DNA from: Pseudo-nitzschia pungens
Lineage: Eukaryota > Bacillariophyta > Bacillariophyceae > Bacillariales > Bacillariaceae
NCBI GenBank assembly: GCA_037355855.1
Contig: CM074765.1
Coordinates: 124,001-188,000 of the forward strand
DNA: 64,000 nt
Reading direction: 5' to 3'
The notes beneath the pieces are model-generated. The model saw only the letters and a program-made list of their open reading frames with translations. It was not told the DNA's origin and ran no database searches. The position numbers were made by a program, and so were the translations under genes. Shown in pieces: positions 43,267-54,932 of this stretch. Each line of letters starts with the position of its first letter. The first letter of the stretch is position 1.

Positions 43267-45156
43267 TCATTCGTTAAATAAATCGTCGTCCCAATAGTAA
43301 TAAGCGGTTGGAAAGGCGGTGACAGTTGGAGGATAAGTCCCGTAGGAAGAAGTGCCAAAGAAAGAGTTAAAGGTAGTGCCAAAGTACGTGGGATACCACG
43401 TTCCGTGTTCCTCCCCATCGTCTGCCGTGGGTGGCTCCGTGGGTAAGTCGGTGAGTGGGTCAGCGGGTTTGTCGGTGGGCCTTTCGGTGGGCTTTTCGGC
43501 TGGTATGTCGGTGGGCCTTTCGGTGGGCTTCCGGGTTGGCTTGTCGGTGAGTTTGTCGGTGGTTTCTTCATCTTCGTCAATCGCGACGGGCTCGGGCAGG
43601 ATCACGTGGTCGACCACGTGCACAATGTGTCCGTAGCAAGCGGCGTGGTCTGGGTCAATGATGAAGGGGATGCTCTCGTCGGTGTTGCCCCTTCCCTTCT
43701 GGTATTTTCGCCGGTCTTGGTCCTCGCACTTGGTCCGGCTGGAACGGCCCTCGCTGGCCGTGACGAGAAGTCCCTTGCAGGGCAGATCTTCAAACGAATA
43801 AGCGCCACTCATGGAGTTATTGTTGTTGTTGTTGCTGCTGCTGTTGCCATCGCCGTCCTTTGGTTTTGCCTCGAGTCCAATGTGGTACAACAGGACGGAT
43901 TCCAATTGGGAGGATTCAATCTCGTCCGTCGCTCCATAGATGCTCCCCCACTCGAGAATCGCGTCGTCGGTCGGCACAAAGACGGTTGCGGGAGGCGAAT
44001 CCTCCGCAAAATAGGTCTTGTCCAGACCAAAGACGTTCGTGGCCATGTCGCAAAAGATGGACGTCCGTTCCTGGAGATCCTGGCATACAATTTCCGCTGT
44101 TGCCAAACCATCAAGCAGGCAAGCAAACAAACAAACGACAAAATAGCGGGAGGTAGAGCAGCACGTTGAGCATCAACAGATCCAAAATTGGCGGGCAAGA
44201 ATACACGCATGCATGCATGCATGCATACGTAGATGGGATGCAGTCGAAGCAATGGAACGCTGTGTGAGAGAGGATCAGAGGGCACAAAAATAAACCAGCA
44301 ACTTCTATTTTCTGCTGCTGCTACACTACTCACCGACGGTCGAACACGTCTCGTGCGGAGGTTCCGTGGGGAAGGGACGTTTGGTGGGAAACGGGGTCGG
44401 TCGCGGCGGAAGGGTTGGAAACGGTGTGGTCCTCGTTGGTCTCCGCGTGGGTCGCTGCGTTGGCTTGCGGGAAGGTCTGCGGGTAGGCCTGCGAGTGGGC
44501 CTACTGGTAGGTCTGCGGGTGGTTGGTTTGCGGGTAGAAGGTTTGACGGTTGGTTTGAATGTTGGTTTGACGGTTGGCTTGTTGGTGGCACTCGGTATCG
44601 GAGTCGGAGGGTGGACCGACGGTGGCGGAACCGGTCGTTTGTAGTACTTGACCCATCGTCCGTTCTGGAATCGGTATCCGATGCTGGTGTAGACATTACC
44701 GTTGAAGAATACTTGTTCTGAGGTGTTCTGTTCTGAACCTACTCCGTACCCATTGTTGCTGTATTGGTTGTTGTTCGCGTATCCATGGCTGTGGCTGTGG
44801 CTGTGGCTGTGGCCGTCGTGGTGGCCGTGGTGGTGGCCTCCGTAACCGTGCCCTCCGGACTGCTGCCAGTTTCCGCCAAAGGGTTGTCGATAGCGAATGT
44901 TTTCGCTTGTTTTGCGGGGGGGGACCATTCTTGAGTCAGCATCGGCGCCGTTGGCCTCCGATGCTGTTGCTGCTGCGCCCTTATCGGTGGCCACCGATCG
45001 TCCCCGAATGCGATGCCGTTCCTCCGAGGCTTCCGCCCGTGGCATCAAACTCACACAGAGCAGAGATACAACAACGAGTACCATGGCCAAGAGAAGGGAT
45101 CGAGCAAAAAAGCCCGTGGCTCGTCGTCCCGGTCGTTTTCGGATTGTTGTCATCAT
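43267..45156 (-). CDS. His-rich, PT-rich FAS1-domain surface protein, two exons (550 aa)
   Basis: Exon 1 is 45156-44334, exon 2 is 44096-43267. The 237-nt phase-1 intron starts GTGAGT and ends AACAG; the join gives T-C-S-T-V-A-E-I-V-C, the usual start of a FAS1 domain. The N-terminus has a basic start and a long hydrophobic segment (about 20-38) that acts as signal peptide or anchor. Then come a His/Gly/Ser-rich region (H-H-H-G-H-H and Ser-His repeats, about 108-124), a Tyr/Gly segment, and 100 residues of Lys/Arg-Pro-Thr repeats. The single FAS1 domain (about 272-450) shows H1 (T-V-F-V-P-T-D-D), the Y-H motif (L-L-Y-H-I-G) and H2 (H-V-V-D-H-V-I-L-P), interrupted by a Ser-Asn insert. A second Lys-Pro-Thr tail and a Tyr/Asp end follow. 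FAS1 domains mediate adhesion; this layout fits a wall or adhesive protein outside the cell. The His cluster could bind metal ions (inference). Confidence 0.85.
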
Positions 45157-47468
45157 TATTTATTTTTAGGATGGGACGAATCAATCAACTCAACAACACT
45201 GCAAATGTAGTACACGTCGTAGCAGCAGCAGCATCAGCTGTATTTATGGATTGACTAGCTGCAATAATTGTGTCGGTGTTGCTTCCGTTTTTGGCGTCGA
45301 ATGCATCCACCACCAAAATGCAAATGTATCACCGTTCTGAGCAGTTATCGTCTTTCAGTCGAGTCAGAACAGATTCTGTGGATGATGATTGATTCATGTG
45401 TATCAGACGTTCCGGATCGAAGCGTTGCGAGTCACGTCGGGGGTATAACTTGGCATCTGATCATGGAGTTGAATCGGGCAAGAGCAAGATTGTGACGTTG
45501 CTGAGATGACAACAGGCAATAGGCAACAGGCAACAGGCAACAGGCAACAGGCACCTGGATTCCTGTTCTTTCTGAAATTCACATACTATTTGGGGAGGGA
45601 ATTGAATGAGCGGCAATCACATCACACATAAAGCATACCGTACAGTGCGGACTTCCCTGAAACCGGAAGGAGGGCATGTGCGCGTAACGAGTGGGATGGG
45701 AGTTTGGCGCCTCCTTTCTTTTGCGTCGGATGGTTCTAACTTTATCATACTGATCACGATTGGCGGCACGACTCCGGAGGAGCGTGACCCGGATAATAGC
45801 CCGATATTCGCGAAAGAAAGCCCGACTCGGATCCGGCTATTCAATTCATAAACTACCGACAAGTACGAGTAATTACTCGTACCAAGAATGAAAGATAGTA
45901 CGTATCCAGTATCCACATATTAAAACTAGTAAGGTTTACTTCGTACTAGTAATCACACCACTTTTTGATACGGTGTTGCCTTGGGATACGAACGTGCAAT
46001 GAAGTAATGAAGGTATCTTACTTCCCGGGAACCTTACAATCGAGATAGTTGGTTGCAAGATTTACCACGGGTTTGCATTCCAGTCACGTTGTCCAATCCC
46101 TGCAAGCTTATGGATCCCGGTGCGTACCCATCGCTACCGGTATGACGTTGTATGTAGGTATTAGTGATAGTAGCTTTTTGTGCTTTCGAGCTACCGCATG
46201 GATCCAGACGATACGATAGAAGCATCTCCCCAGATACCAGAGGATGCAACAACTGCAGAGGAGTCCGCGGGATTTCGATGCACAGAGAGAGAGAGAGAGA
46301 GAGTTTCCGGTCGCACTCTAAAGTCCATGTCGGCCCGAGGGTGGATCACTACACAGCCTGGATGTGTGCAATTGCCGTACAGATGCGACATGGAGGAGTC
46401 GTAGGTGCGCCATGCCTTACCGGACCACTCCAAGACGCTCGACATCCACGAAGCAGGACTTTGTCGTGAATCATTATCGAATCCAACAACGTGATGACGC
46501 AACAGCGACAATGGCTCCTGCCTGCTTTTAGCGAAACCATGCCCCACCCAATGTACGTAACGTGCCGAAAACAACCAACACGATGCGATTGCATTGCGAT
46601 ACACTCCGCAATCGAAAAAAAGTGTATTGACTATGTCGGTTTGTCGCTTGACTGCGGTGCTACGACGCATCATGGACGCTCGGTGCCGTTTCCGGAGCCG
46701 TTCGGGGGTACGGCTGTCTCCCTCTAGGATGGAGGAGTATATGCCGATGCAATTGTTTTGTCGAAATTTGGTTGGTTTTGATTATTTGAAGTGAGTGGCA
46801 CGGCGCGTCGGGGAATGAGTCTGTGCTGCAAAATTTTGTTTGTGGTCGGTGGGTTTGCTGCTGGCCCCATGTACGGTCCCGCCCTCGGATTCCTTCCAGC
46901 GGGTTTTACTGACGCTACGCTACACTGCGGTCCCGAAGAGATAACCCGGGGTGTTCTATAGTATTGCACCGCACTCTTCGGAAAGGTGGATTTCGATGCT
47001 GCACGGCGCGGCCCGTCAATCCGTCTTCAATATTGCCGTGCCGGGTGATGGTCCTAGCTGCGTTATACTTATCTCCGTGGATATCTTCGCCGAGAAAACA
47101 ATGTTTTCATTCGAATCGTGTTGTCATCATCCAACAAGTCTTTACGTAGAATTCGAAAATTATATAGTTATTATTGAAAGTTAGGTGTACTTCTAATTTG
47201 ATGTCACAATTTTTCACGAAATGCTTGTATGCAACGTATAGTATCTGTATCGTGTAATGTACAGTCGTGAAGAGTTCGACGACCAGGATTTTTCGTTCCT
47301 GCTGGGAAGAATCGTCATTTTCTTTCGCACCAATGAGCTTATGAGGTTGCGTCTCGGTCTCTTCTATTCGTTTGTTTCTCCTTGTAGATTCGTTTCTTTT
47401 TTCGATTGATCGTTCATCCACAAGCATGAACGCGCACCTCTGGGGAAGGGAATGAACAGAACGTCCGC
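45157..47468. other. Gene-poor spacer, 2.3 kb
   Basis: Holds a (CAGGCAA)n heptamer at 45509-45552 and a (GA)n run at 46282-46302. Stretches 45640-45850 and 46190-46700 are GC-richer with frames of 80-160 codons; the longest (46191-46673, -) starts with two Met and ends TGA but crosses the GA run and has no recognisable domain, so it is not called. Confidence 0.45.
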
Positions 47469-48119
47469 TTACCAGAGGAAGGAGGCAGCAACTGCGCCCG
47501 CGGAGATGGCCAGTGCCAGTGCCGATGGGAACGAACTTACTGCGGACGACTGCAATTCTTGGAGCTCTGACACCTTGTCCTTGACGCACGAGTTATCGGT
47601 GTACACCTTCCAGTACTTTTCGACCCCGACCTTGTCAGCTTCGGCATCGAACTGGTTAAGAACCGTCACCTTCGTCGAATCTGCCCTGATCCCCCAGCAG
47701 GCGTCTGCGGCCGGGAGTGGCGCGTAGTTGGGCAGGATGAGACTCGCCGGGACCGGGATGCCGTTCTTGTCCGTGCAGGATCCACAGTCGGCGTCCGCGC
47801 AAGCGTAGGCGTCCAGAAAGACGTGGCCCATGGTCGGCATGGCGTCACAGGAGCTAAATACCACCTTGGTGTAGACAGTCTGCTCCTCGCCGGTAGTGGC
47901 ATCGAACTGAATGGTGCGCTCGCAAAAATGGCCCTCCTCGGACAGGGCGGTAACGGAGGAAATGATGGCAGTGGCGAGTTTTTTCGCGTCGTCGCATTTC
48001 GAGCCGTCCTTGTAGATGCTAAAGGGAAGGGGGGTGTCCATCACGGTCGTAGCGGCGTGGGTGCTAGTGGCGGCGGCGAGAGCAAGAGTCAGCGATAAGG
48101 CGGTGCCAGAACGAACCAT
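47469..48119 (-). CDS. Secreted Cys-rich protein with probable GPI anchor (216 aa)
   Basis: Intronless frame from ATG 48119 to TAA 47469. A signal peptide (V-R-S-G-T-A-L-S-L-T-L-A-L-A-A-A then T-H-A|A) is followed by a mature domain with eight to nine Cys (C-D-D, F-C-E-R, S-C-D-A, Y-A-C-A-D, D-C-G-S-C, A-C-W-G, N-S-C-V), suggesting several disulfides. The C-terminus ends in a Ser-rich small-residue stretch and a hydrophobic tail (S-A-L-A-L-A-I-S-A-G-A-V-A-A-S) typical of a GPI-anchor signal, though a plain membrane tail is also possible. No known family is recognised. It likely sits on the outer cell surface. The codon choice is C/G-rich and there is no sign of decay. Confidence 0.75.
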   Translation of the reverse strand: MVRSGTALSLTLALAAATSTHAATTVMDTPLPFSIYKDGSKCDDAKKLATAIISSVTALSEEGHFCERTIQFDATTGEEQTVYTKVVFSSCDAMPTMGHVFLDAYACADADCGSCTDKNGIPVPASLILPNYAPLPAADACWGIRADSTKVTVLNQFDAEADKVGVEKYWKVYTDNSCVKDKVSELQELQSSAVSSFPSALALAISAGAVAASFLW

Positions 48120-49306
48120 CGTGGATTGGCTTGGATTAGATAAGCTTAGATAGGATTAGATTGGACGTGGGTGGTGGGCGGATACTGCTTAGCGGATTTT
48201 ATTCGTAGTGACTTGCTCCTTCGGCTCGCACTGTGCTTTTGCTGTTGCATTTGTTTTGATTTTTGTTCGCTTACGCAAATTTTGGGGTGCCTCGGAGTCG
48301 AATCAGCGAGATTGGACCTGATGCCAAGATATCTGGCGCATACGCGATTCCATGAGAAATGATTTACGCATTTTCCTGCCGACTTCAAAATGCATTATTT
48401 TCGTACTACTTTGTTGCTGCAGAAGATAACAAGATAGATTGGGATTCCAATCCATCGACGAATCTTCCACAACGGATGTATTGCTGTTTTTAGCACGTCC
48501 ATTGGCGATCAATCATAGATGTACAAGTATGTTCCAGTACGAGTACGTACTGGTACGGACTTACATTCCTTTATGTCCTACGAGTAACTTACTTGCCGTA
48601 CGGTATTGGGAGAAAATACCCGCGGTATGTACCGTAAGTTACTTCGTAAAAAAGAATGTGGCGATTCTCTTCGCAATCTCAACGGAAGGAAGAATGAATG
48701 TACCGTAATTACGGTATGAATCAATCAATCAATCATTCGCAAACAAAGAATACGACATACACGTGAGGTTAAGGTTACCCTACCGGTACTACTTTCGTAT
48801 CATGAGATACCTGATTCATTCATTCGATTGAGTCATTCCATAATCATTATTTTTTGTTCATTCAGTCAATCGCAATCTCATGAGGGTAACTTACCGCCAG
48901 GTAAACCTTACCGTACCCTGGTACCCTAGTGCCGTTAAATGACGAAGTCGTTCATTATTACGGTACAGTAGTTATCATGTGGACCATGTGGGACCACTTT
49001 GTGAGGATCATCCTTGTTCGGTGTGACCTAGTACTATGATGAGAATATTCTTGGCAGAGTGGTTGTTTTGTTGATACTGGTACTAGTACTAAGTAATTGT
49101 TGTAAAATAACTCTAAAATAATGGTGACGCACAGCATTAGGTTTTGGGAGGAAAGTTGTGCATCTTTTTTCATGATGTTCTCTAAAGTAGAGTAATCAAT
49201 CCGTGGACCTCACTTGGAAGGTAAGGTTACTTGTAACGGTACCGTAATTACTGTAACTTACCCCATAATAACTTTTGTGTTTGATGAAAAATTACGTTGT
49301 GTCAGG
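48120..49306. other. Gene-free spacer
   Basis: Probable promoter of the GPI-type gene at the left (AGATTAGGATTAGATTGG-type repeats at 48127-48165). Dense TACCGG/GTAACTTAC words from 48540 to 48660 and 48765-48915. No coding region found. Confidence 0.5.
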
Positions 49307-50008
49307 CAGGGGTCACCATAATAAGAAGGGGTATGACACAATGTCTGTCCGTTGTCCATGGTCGTCGTGTAAGTACTAGTAAGAAAAGAAGCACTCCATA
49401 TTCCATATGTGGTCCAAATAAAAAAAATCCCTCAACCTCAATTTTTTTCCACTTTCACTGCATAGTACTAACAAAAACTATTACACTTCAATCTATAGTA
49501 GTAACAACTCCATCAAAAATTGTAACAAAATAATATGTGAATATTGCATCTTTCAGTCTACATGGATGGAAGTTAAAGTAATTAATTTGAATGGATGGTC
49601 CAAATTTTAGTTCCAAGTGGAAGCTTTTAATTGAATAAAAATAAAACTGATGACAGACAGATGATCCAATTTTGTATTTTATATTCCAGGTAGAAGAAGG
49701 CACAAATCACTGGTACTAGTAGTTTAAATCAGCAATATCAGACAGCAGAGGGATGTAAACTGAAAAACGTACTCACTACTTGACTCTCAACTATATATGT
49801 GAACTGCATATCAAAATTAGAAGTTGGAAAGTGATTGGAAGTGTACTTGGTAAGTTAGTTTATCAGGTACGGTGCACTTTTAATAGTGGTATGCCGTAAA
49901 TTATGAGAAGAAAAGAATTGACCGAGGGAATTTTTTTTATTTTGACCACACATGGAAAATGAATTGCCAGCAATCGTGGCATACCGTACCCCTTCTTATT
50001 ATCCCCTG
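49307..50008. mobile_element. Candidate non-autonomous TIR element (about 702 bp)
   Basis: Left end: CAGGGG, TCACC, ATAATAAGAAGGGGTA, TGACACAAT. Right end, read inward on the opposite strand: CAGGGG, ATAATAAGAAGGGGTA, CGGTA, TGCCACGAT. The arms match over about 30 bp apart from two 5-nt insertions. The interior has no ORF of note and is AT-rich, so it would depend on a transposase supplied elsewhere. A clear target duplication is not seen, so the exact ends are uncertain. Confidence 0.6.
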
Positions 50009-50244
50009 GTGCCAGGTGTTACCGAGTAATCTTACTTCGTACGAAGTAGAAGGTAAGATTACCAGGTAACCTTAACCTTACTAGGTACATCTACCATTAT
50101 GAGTACGGGTACGTACGGTAGTATGATGTCTGATGAAATCATCCAAGCTATCATCTCAAAATGAATACGGTAAGCTTACGGTACCGGTACCGTAAAACCT
50201 TACCGGTATGTACGAAATTGTACTCGTAGGGATGAAGAAAATAC

Positions 50245-50333
50245 TACAAAATTCCTATCAGCTGTCCCCCGGTTCTACATCCCCAACTACTCATTTCTAC
50301 GGAAGCCGGGGGACAGCTGATAGGAATTCCGTA
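50245..50333. mobile_element. Hairpin MITE, copy 3, inverted (89 bp)
   Basis: Same arms (AATTCCTATCAGCTGTCCCC and complement) between TA dinucleotides, but the loop is in the opposite orientation to copies 1 and 2 (TTCTACATCCCCAACTACTC, then ATTTCTACGGAAG) and 6 bp shorter. Confidence 0.85.
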
Positions 50334-51375
50334 GTAATACGTGTAATGTTCGAAGAATTACTACCTACTTCGAACGGAGTAACTTACCGGTAGAAGCAGT
50401 GGTAAACTGGATTTAGTGTCGTCTCTGTTTCCCGTTCAAACGAGCGAGAGAGTTAACCTTACTGTACGGTACATAATGTGTTCTTCTTCAGACAAAAGAA
50501 GTATTGATCAATATTCCGTGGATCAGGAGCGACGAAGTTCCTCAATGAATCATCGAATCAATCAGTTCTCTGTTTCTAATCCACGAGAGGCAATTTTAAA
50601 AAAAGGGTTTAGATTGTTTATAAGAATCTAAGTCCTATGAGGCAATACTTCAAAACTACAGAAGGGATCCATTCTCTTAAACTGTCAACAACTGGGACCC
50701 TTAAATGAATACTACAAGGTACTACGTACCTTATTACTGTACTTCGTAGTAGTAATTCAGAACGCAACGAGACTATTAAAATATCAAAACCAATTAGTGG
50801 AGTTGTAAAAATTGGAATTGCATAAACATTTTTAGAACGTAGGTCTTAGTTCGGCAGAACTGGGGGTCTGGGGGTGGAGAAAAGTGAAAAAGTCGTAAAA
50901 AAAGGTTTTTTGTGGTAGGCTTCTACGAGAAATTGAACTGTTAAAACCTAGTGAAAAACACTTAATTCTGTGGAAGCCATTAAAAATGATTATAAATGAG
51001 GTATGGCAATACAAAATTAGAATATAGCATGTCGTAATCAATAAAGACAGTTATTTCAGTTACATAGAATGAGAAATGAGATCAAAAACGAGAGTTCCCA
51101 ATTATAATTTAGAAATTAGCATGTCAGTAATGGTTTGGACAGTTATTTCGATTGTTATTATTATCATGGCTTTAATAATGTAGTACGAATTATTTTTGAT
51201 TTCAAATTGTATATTATAATCGCAGTACGTAGTCATACAATGTTGTTTACTTCGTATATGGTAAGCCTAATAATCGCAGAGTCATACAACGTTGTTTATA
51301 TGGTCCTAATAATCGCAAACTCATATATTAAATAATATACAACAGAGTCATACAACGTTGATCGCAGAGTCATAG
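50334..51375. other. Gene-free spacer
   Basis: No gene seen. Three diverged AGAGTCATACAACGTTG words lie at 51280-51360. The frame at 50416 (71 codons) has no support. Confidence 0.5.
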
Positions 51376-51775
51376 CCTGTAATTTGAGGGTTATTACGTC
51401 GTGAATTGTGCACCGTAAGGTTACAATGCACAGTAAAATGTACAAAAGCTTTTCGAACTTGTAAGACCTACCGTAAACCTTACTACTAAGTAGTAGGAAA
51501 TGATGCCACTAAAAATTCGAAACTTGGCAGGAACGAAATAGTTTTAAATTTTCAATTCAAAACTACGAAGTAAGAAGTAAGGTTATGGATAAGGTAACTT
51601 ACACAAGGTACACGTATTGGTAGTTGAAATCGCTTTTGATTTCAAATCTTATACATCAGCCTGTAATTTGAGGGTTATATCGTGAAAATTGTGCACCGTA
51701 AGGTTACAATGCAGAGTAAAATGTACAATAGCTTTTCGAAACTCGAAAGACCTACCGTACTACTAGTAGGAAATG
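51376..51775. repeat. Diverged direct repeat, two copies of about 115-130 bp
   Basis: Copy 1 at 51376-51505 and copy 2 at 51660-51775. Both start CCTGTAATTTGAGGGTTAT, contain GTGCACCGTAAGGTTACAAT and AAGACCTACCGTA, and end in a TAGTAGGAAATGAT stretch. Copy 2 runs straight into the first S4 unit. Confidence 0.85.
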
Positions 51776-53345
51776 ATCTATCCTCAGTTGATTCTAGGCT
51801 ATTCCCCAGACGAATCAACTACTACTAATAACACCTTCTACTACTAGTATTTGTAGTAGTAGTAACTGGTGATTCTTGTACTACTAGATGATCTATCATC
51901 AGTTGATTCTCCATTAGTCCTCAGATGAATCTACTAATACCACCCACTCCTAGTAGTAGTAGTAGTAACTTGTGGTTGTAGTCAATAATCTCTCCTCAGT
52001 TGATTGTATGCTAATCCCCAGTGGAATCTAAGTAGTAGTAGTGACTGGTGGTTCTACTAGTAGTAGGAAATGATCTATCCTCAGTTTATTCTAGGCTATT
52101 CCCCAGACGAATCAACTACTACTAATAACACCTTCTACTACTAGTATTTGTAGTAGTAGTAACTGGTGATTCTTGTACTACTAGATGATCTATCATCAGT
52201 TGATTCTCCATTAGTCCTCAGATGAATCTACTAATACCACCCACTCCTAGTAGTAGTAGTAGTAACTTGTGGTTGTAGTCAATAATCTCTCCTCAGTTGA
52301 TTGTATGCTAATCCCCAGTGGAATCTAAGTAGTAGTAGTGACTGGTGGTTCTACTAGTAGTAGGAAATGATCTATCCTCAGTTTATTCTAGGCTATTCCC
52401 CAGACGAATCAACTACTACTAATAACACCTTCTACTACTAGTATTTGTAGTAGTAGTAACTGGTGATTCTTGTACTACTAGATGATCTATCATCAGTTGA
52501 TTCTCCATTAGTCCTCAGATGAATCTACTAATACCACCCACTCCTAGTAGTAGTAGTAACTTGTGGTTGTAGTCAATAATCTCTCCTCAGTTGATTGTAT
52601 GCTAGTCCCCAGACAAATCTAAGTAGTATAGCAGCTAGTAGTGACTGGTGGTTCTACTAGTAGTAGGAAATGATCTATCCTCAGTTTATTCTAGGCTATT
52701 CCCCAGACGAATCAACTACTACTAATAACACCTTCTACTACTAGTATTTGTAGTAGTAGTAACTGGTGATTCTTGTACTACTAGATGATCTATCATCAGT
52801 TGATTCTCCATTAGTCCTCAGATGAATCTACTAATACCACCCACTCCTAGTAGTAGTACTAACTTGTGGGTGTAGTAGATGATCTCTCCTCAGTTGATTG
52901 TATGCTAGTCCCCAGACGAATCTAAGTAGTATAGCTAGTAGTGACTGGTGGTTCTACTAGTAGTAGGAAATGATCTATCCTCAGTTTATTCTAGGCTATT
53001 CCCCAGGCAAATCAAGTACTACTAGTAATACCACCTTCTACTAGTACTAGTATTTGTAGTCCTGAGATGAATCTACTAATAGCACCCTCTACTAGTAATA
53101 GAAGTAGTAGTGACTGGTGGTTGAAGTAGTAAATCTATCCTCAGTTGATTCTAGGCTACTCTCCAGACAAATCAACTACTAATAGCACCCTCTAAATCAA
53201 CTACTAAAAGCACCCTCTACTATTAGTTGTAGTGACTGCCCTCTAATATTAGTTGTAGTGACTGGTGGTTGTAGTACTAGTTGATCTATCCTCAGTTGAT
53301 TCTAGGCTAGTCCTCAGATGAATCTACTAATAGCACCCTATTCTA
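51760..53345. repeat. Higher-order repeat S4, ~300-bp unit made of three ~100-bp subunits
   Basis: Units begin at AAATGATCTATCCTCAGTT: 51771, 52068, 52365, 52668 and 52968, spacing 297, 297, 303 and 300 bp. Within one unit, three related subunits each hold a TCAGTT(G/T)ATTCTAGG-like block, a CC(A/T)CAGA(T/C)GAATC block, CTACTAATA and a TAGTAGTAGTAACT(G/T)GTGGTT block. Full units are nearly identical, meaning recent amplification; after 52968 the repeat degenerates into shorter, shuffled copies up to about 53345, where S1 begins. Confidence 0.92.
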
Positions 53346-53356
53346 GTACTAGTTGT

Positions 53357-54515
53357 AGCTAAGACTTGGGGTATGTAAATCTGGTACTAATCCTACTGGA
53401 AGGGCCTAGCATCCTGTATAGTATCCTGTTTGGTATCACCTTTTCAGATCTACAGTTCCGTTCTTATCTTAGCACCCTGTATCTCTAATAATCTAGGGGG
53501 TGCAAAGACTTGGGGTATGTAAATCTGGTACTAATCCTACTGGAAGGGCCTAGCATTCTGTCTAGCATCCTGTTTAGTATCGCCTTTTCAGATCTACAGT
53601 TCCGTTCTTATCTTAGCACCCTGTATCTCTAATAATCTAGGGGGTGCAAACACTTGGGGTATGTAAATCTGGTACAAATCCTACTGGAAGGGCCTAGCAT
53701 TCTGTCTAGCATCCTGTTTAGTATCGCCTTTTCAGATCTACAGTTCCGTTCTTATCTTAGCATCCAATATATCTTATAATTTAGGTCTGCTAAGTCTTGG
53801 GGTATGTGGATCTGGTACAAATCCCACTGGAAGGGCCTAGCATTCTGTCTAGCATCCTGTTTAGTATCGCCTTTTCAGATCTACAGTTCCGTTCTTATCT
53901 TAGCATCCAATATATCTTATAATTTAGGGCTGTTAAGAGTTAGGGTATGTAGATCTGGTACAAATCCCACTGGAAGGGCCTAGCATTCTGTCTAGCATCC
54001 TGTTTAGTATCGCCTTTTCAGATCTACAGTTCCGTTCTTATCTTAGCATCCAACATATCTTAAAATTTAGGGCTCTTAAGACTTGGGGTATGTAAATCTG
54101 GTACAAATCCTACTGGAAGGGCCTAGCATTCTGTCTAGCATCCTGTTTAGTATTGCCATTTTCGTTCTTCAGTTCCGTTCTTATCTTAGCATCCAATAAA
54201 TCTTATATTAATATATCTTATATTATAGGGCTGCTAAGAGTTGGGGTATGTACATCTGGTACAAATCCTACTTGAAGGGCCTAGCATCCTGTCTAGCATC
54301 CTGTTTAGTATCGCCTTTTCAGATCTACAGTTCCGCCCTTATCTTTGCATCCAATATATCTTATAATTTAGGGCTGTTAAGAGTTAGGGTGTGTAGATCT
54401 GGTACAAATCCTGCTGGAAGGGCCTAGCATCCTTTCTAGCATCCTGTTTAGTATTGCCTTTTCCGTTCTACAGTTCAGTTCTTATCCTAGCCCACTGTAT
54501 CTCTAATAATAAAGG
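53357..54515 (-). repeat. Satellite S1, array b (8 units, 143-158 bp), inverted relative to array a
   Basis: Units anchored on GGGCCTAGC at 53402, 53546, 53690, 53833, 53976, 54119, 54277 and 54420 (spacing 144, 144, 143, 143, 143, 158, 143). In plus-strand order each reads TTGGGGTATGTA, ATCTGGTACAAATCCTACT, GGAAGGGCCTAGCAT, CTGTCTAGCATCCTGTTTAG, TATCGCCTTTTCAGATC, TACAGTTCCGTTCTTATCTT. This is the reverse complement of array a at 19245-20030. The last unit ends about 420 bp before the LRR gene start. Confidence 0.92.
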
Positions 54516-54932
54516 GCTTGCGTAAACACACGATCAACATTTTCTTTTAACTTTCTGACACGTTAATCCAAAACTACGTGACTGAATATGTTAATACATA
54601 AATTATTACAATCAATCCCCGAAAAGGACGTTACGGACATTTACAACTCCACACGCTTACCGGAGGCGCCAATACGACTAATAGATGGAGGTGTGCTAAA
54701 CTTCGCTTTCACATGTCTTCTACGAAGTATTTATTATCATCTTGCTACACCTACATTCTAGCAGCACCACTATTTTTTTGGGCGGCAACAAATATCATTA
54801 CCACTGAGACCAAAGATCAGGACGGCACCGCATCCTCCCGACTGCCGCAAAACGACTATATCCAAGTTTTAATCCTTTATCCTGAATGCTCTCCGTTGGT
54901 GAGTTGAACGGAATCGACTCTTCCAAAAAGTC

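Noticed and set aside
46191..46673. 160-codon minus-strand frame with ATG start
   Set aside because: Crosses a (GA)n run and has no domain, no splice partner and no codon bias; left uncalled.
54713..54907. Signal-anchor-like exon upstream of the LRR gene
   Set aside because: A good GTGAGT donor exists at 54899 but no strong acceptor in the right phase was found; kept only as an alternative in the LRR entry.
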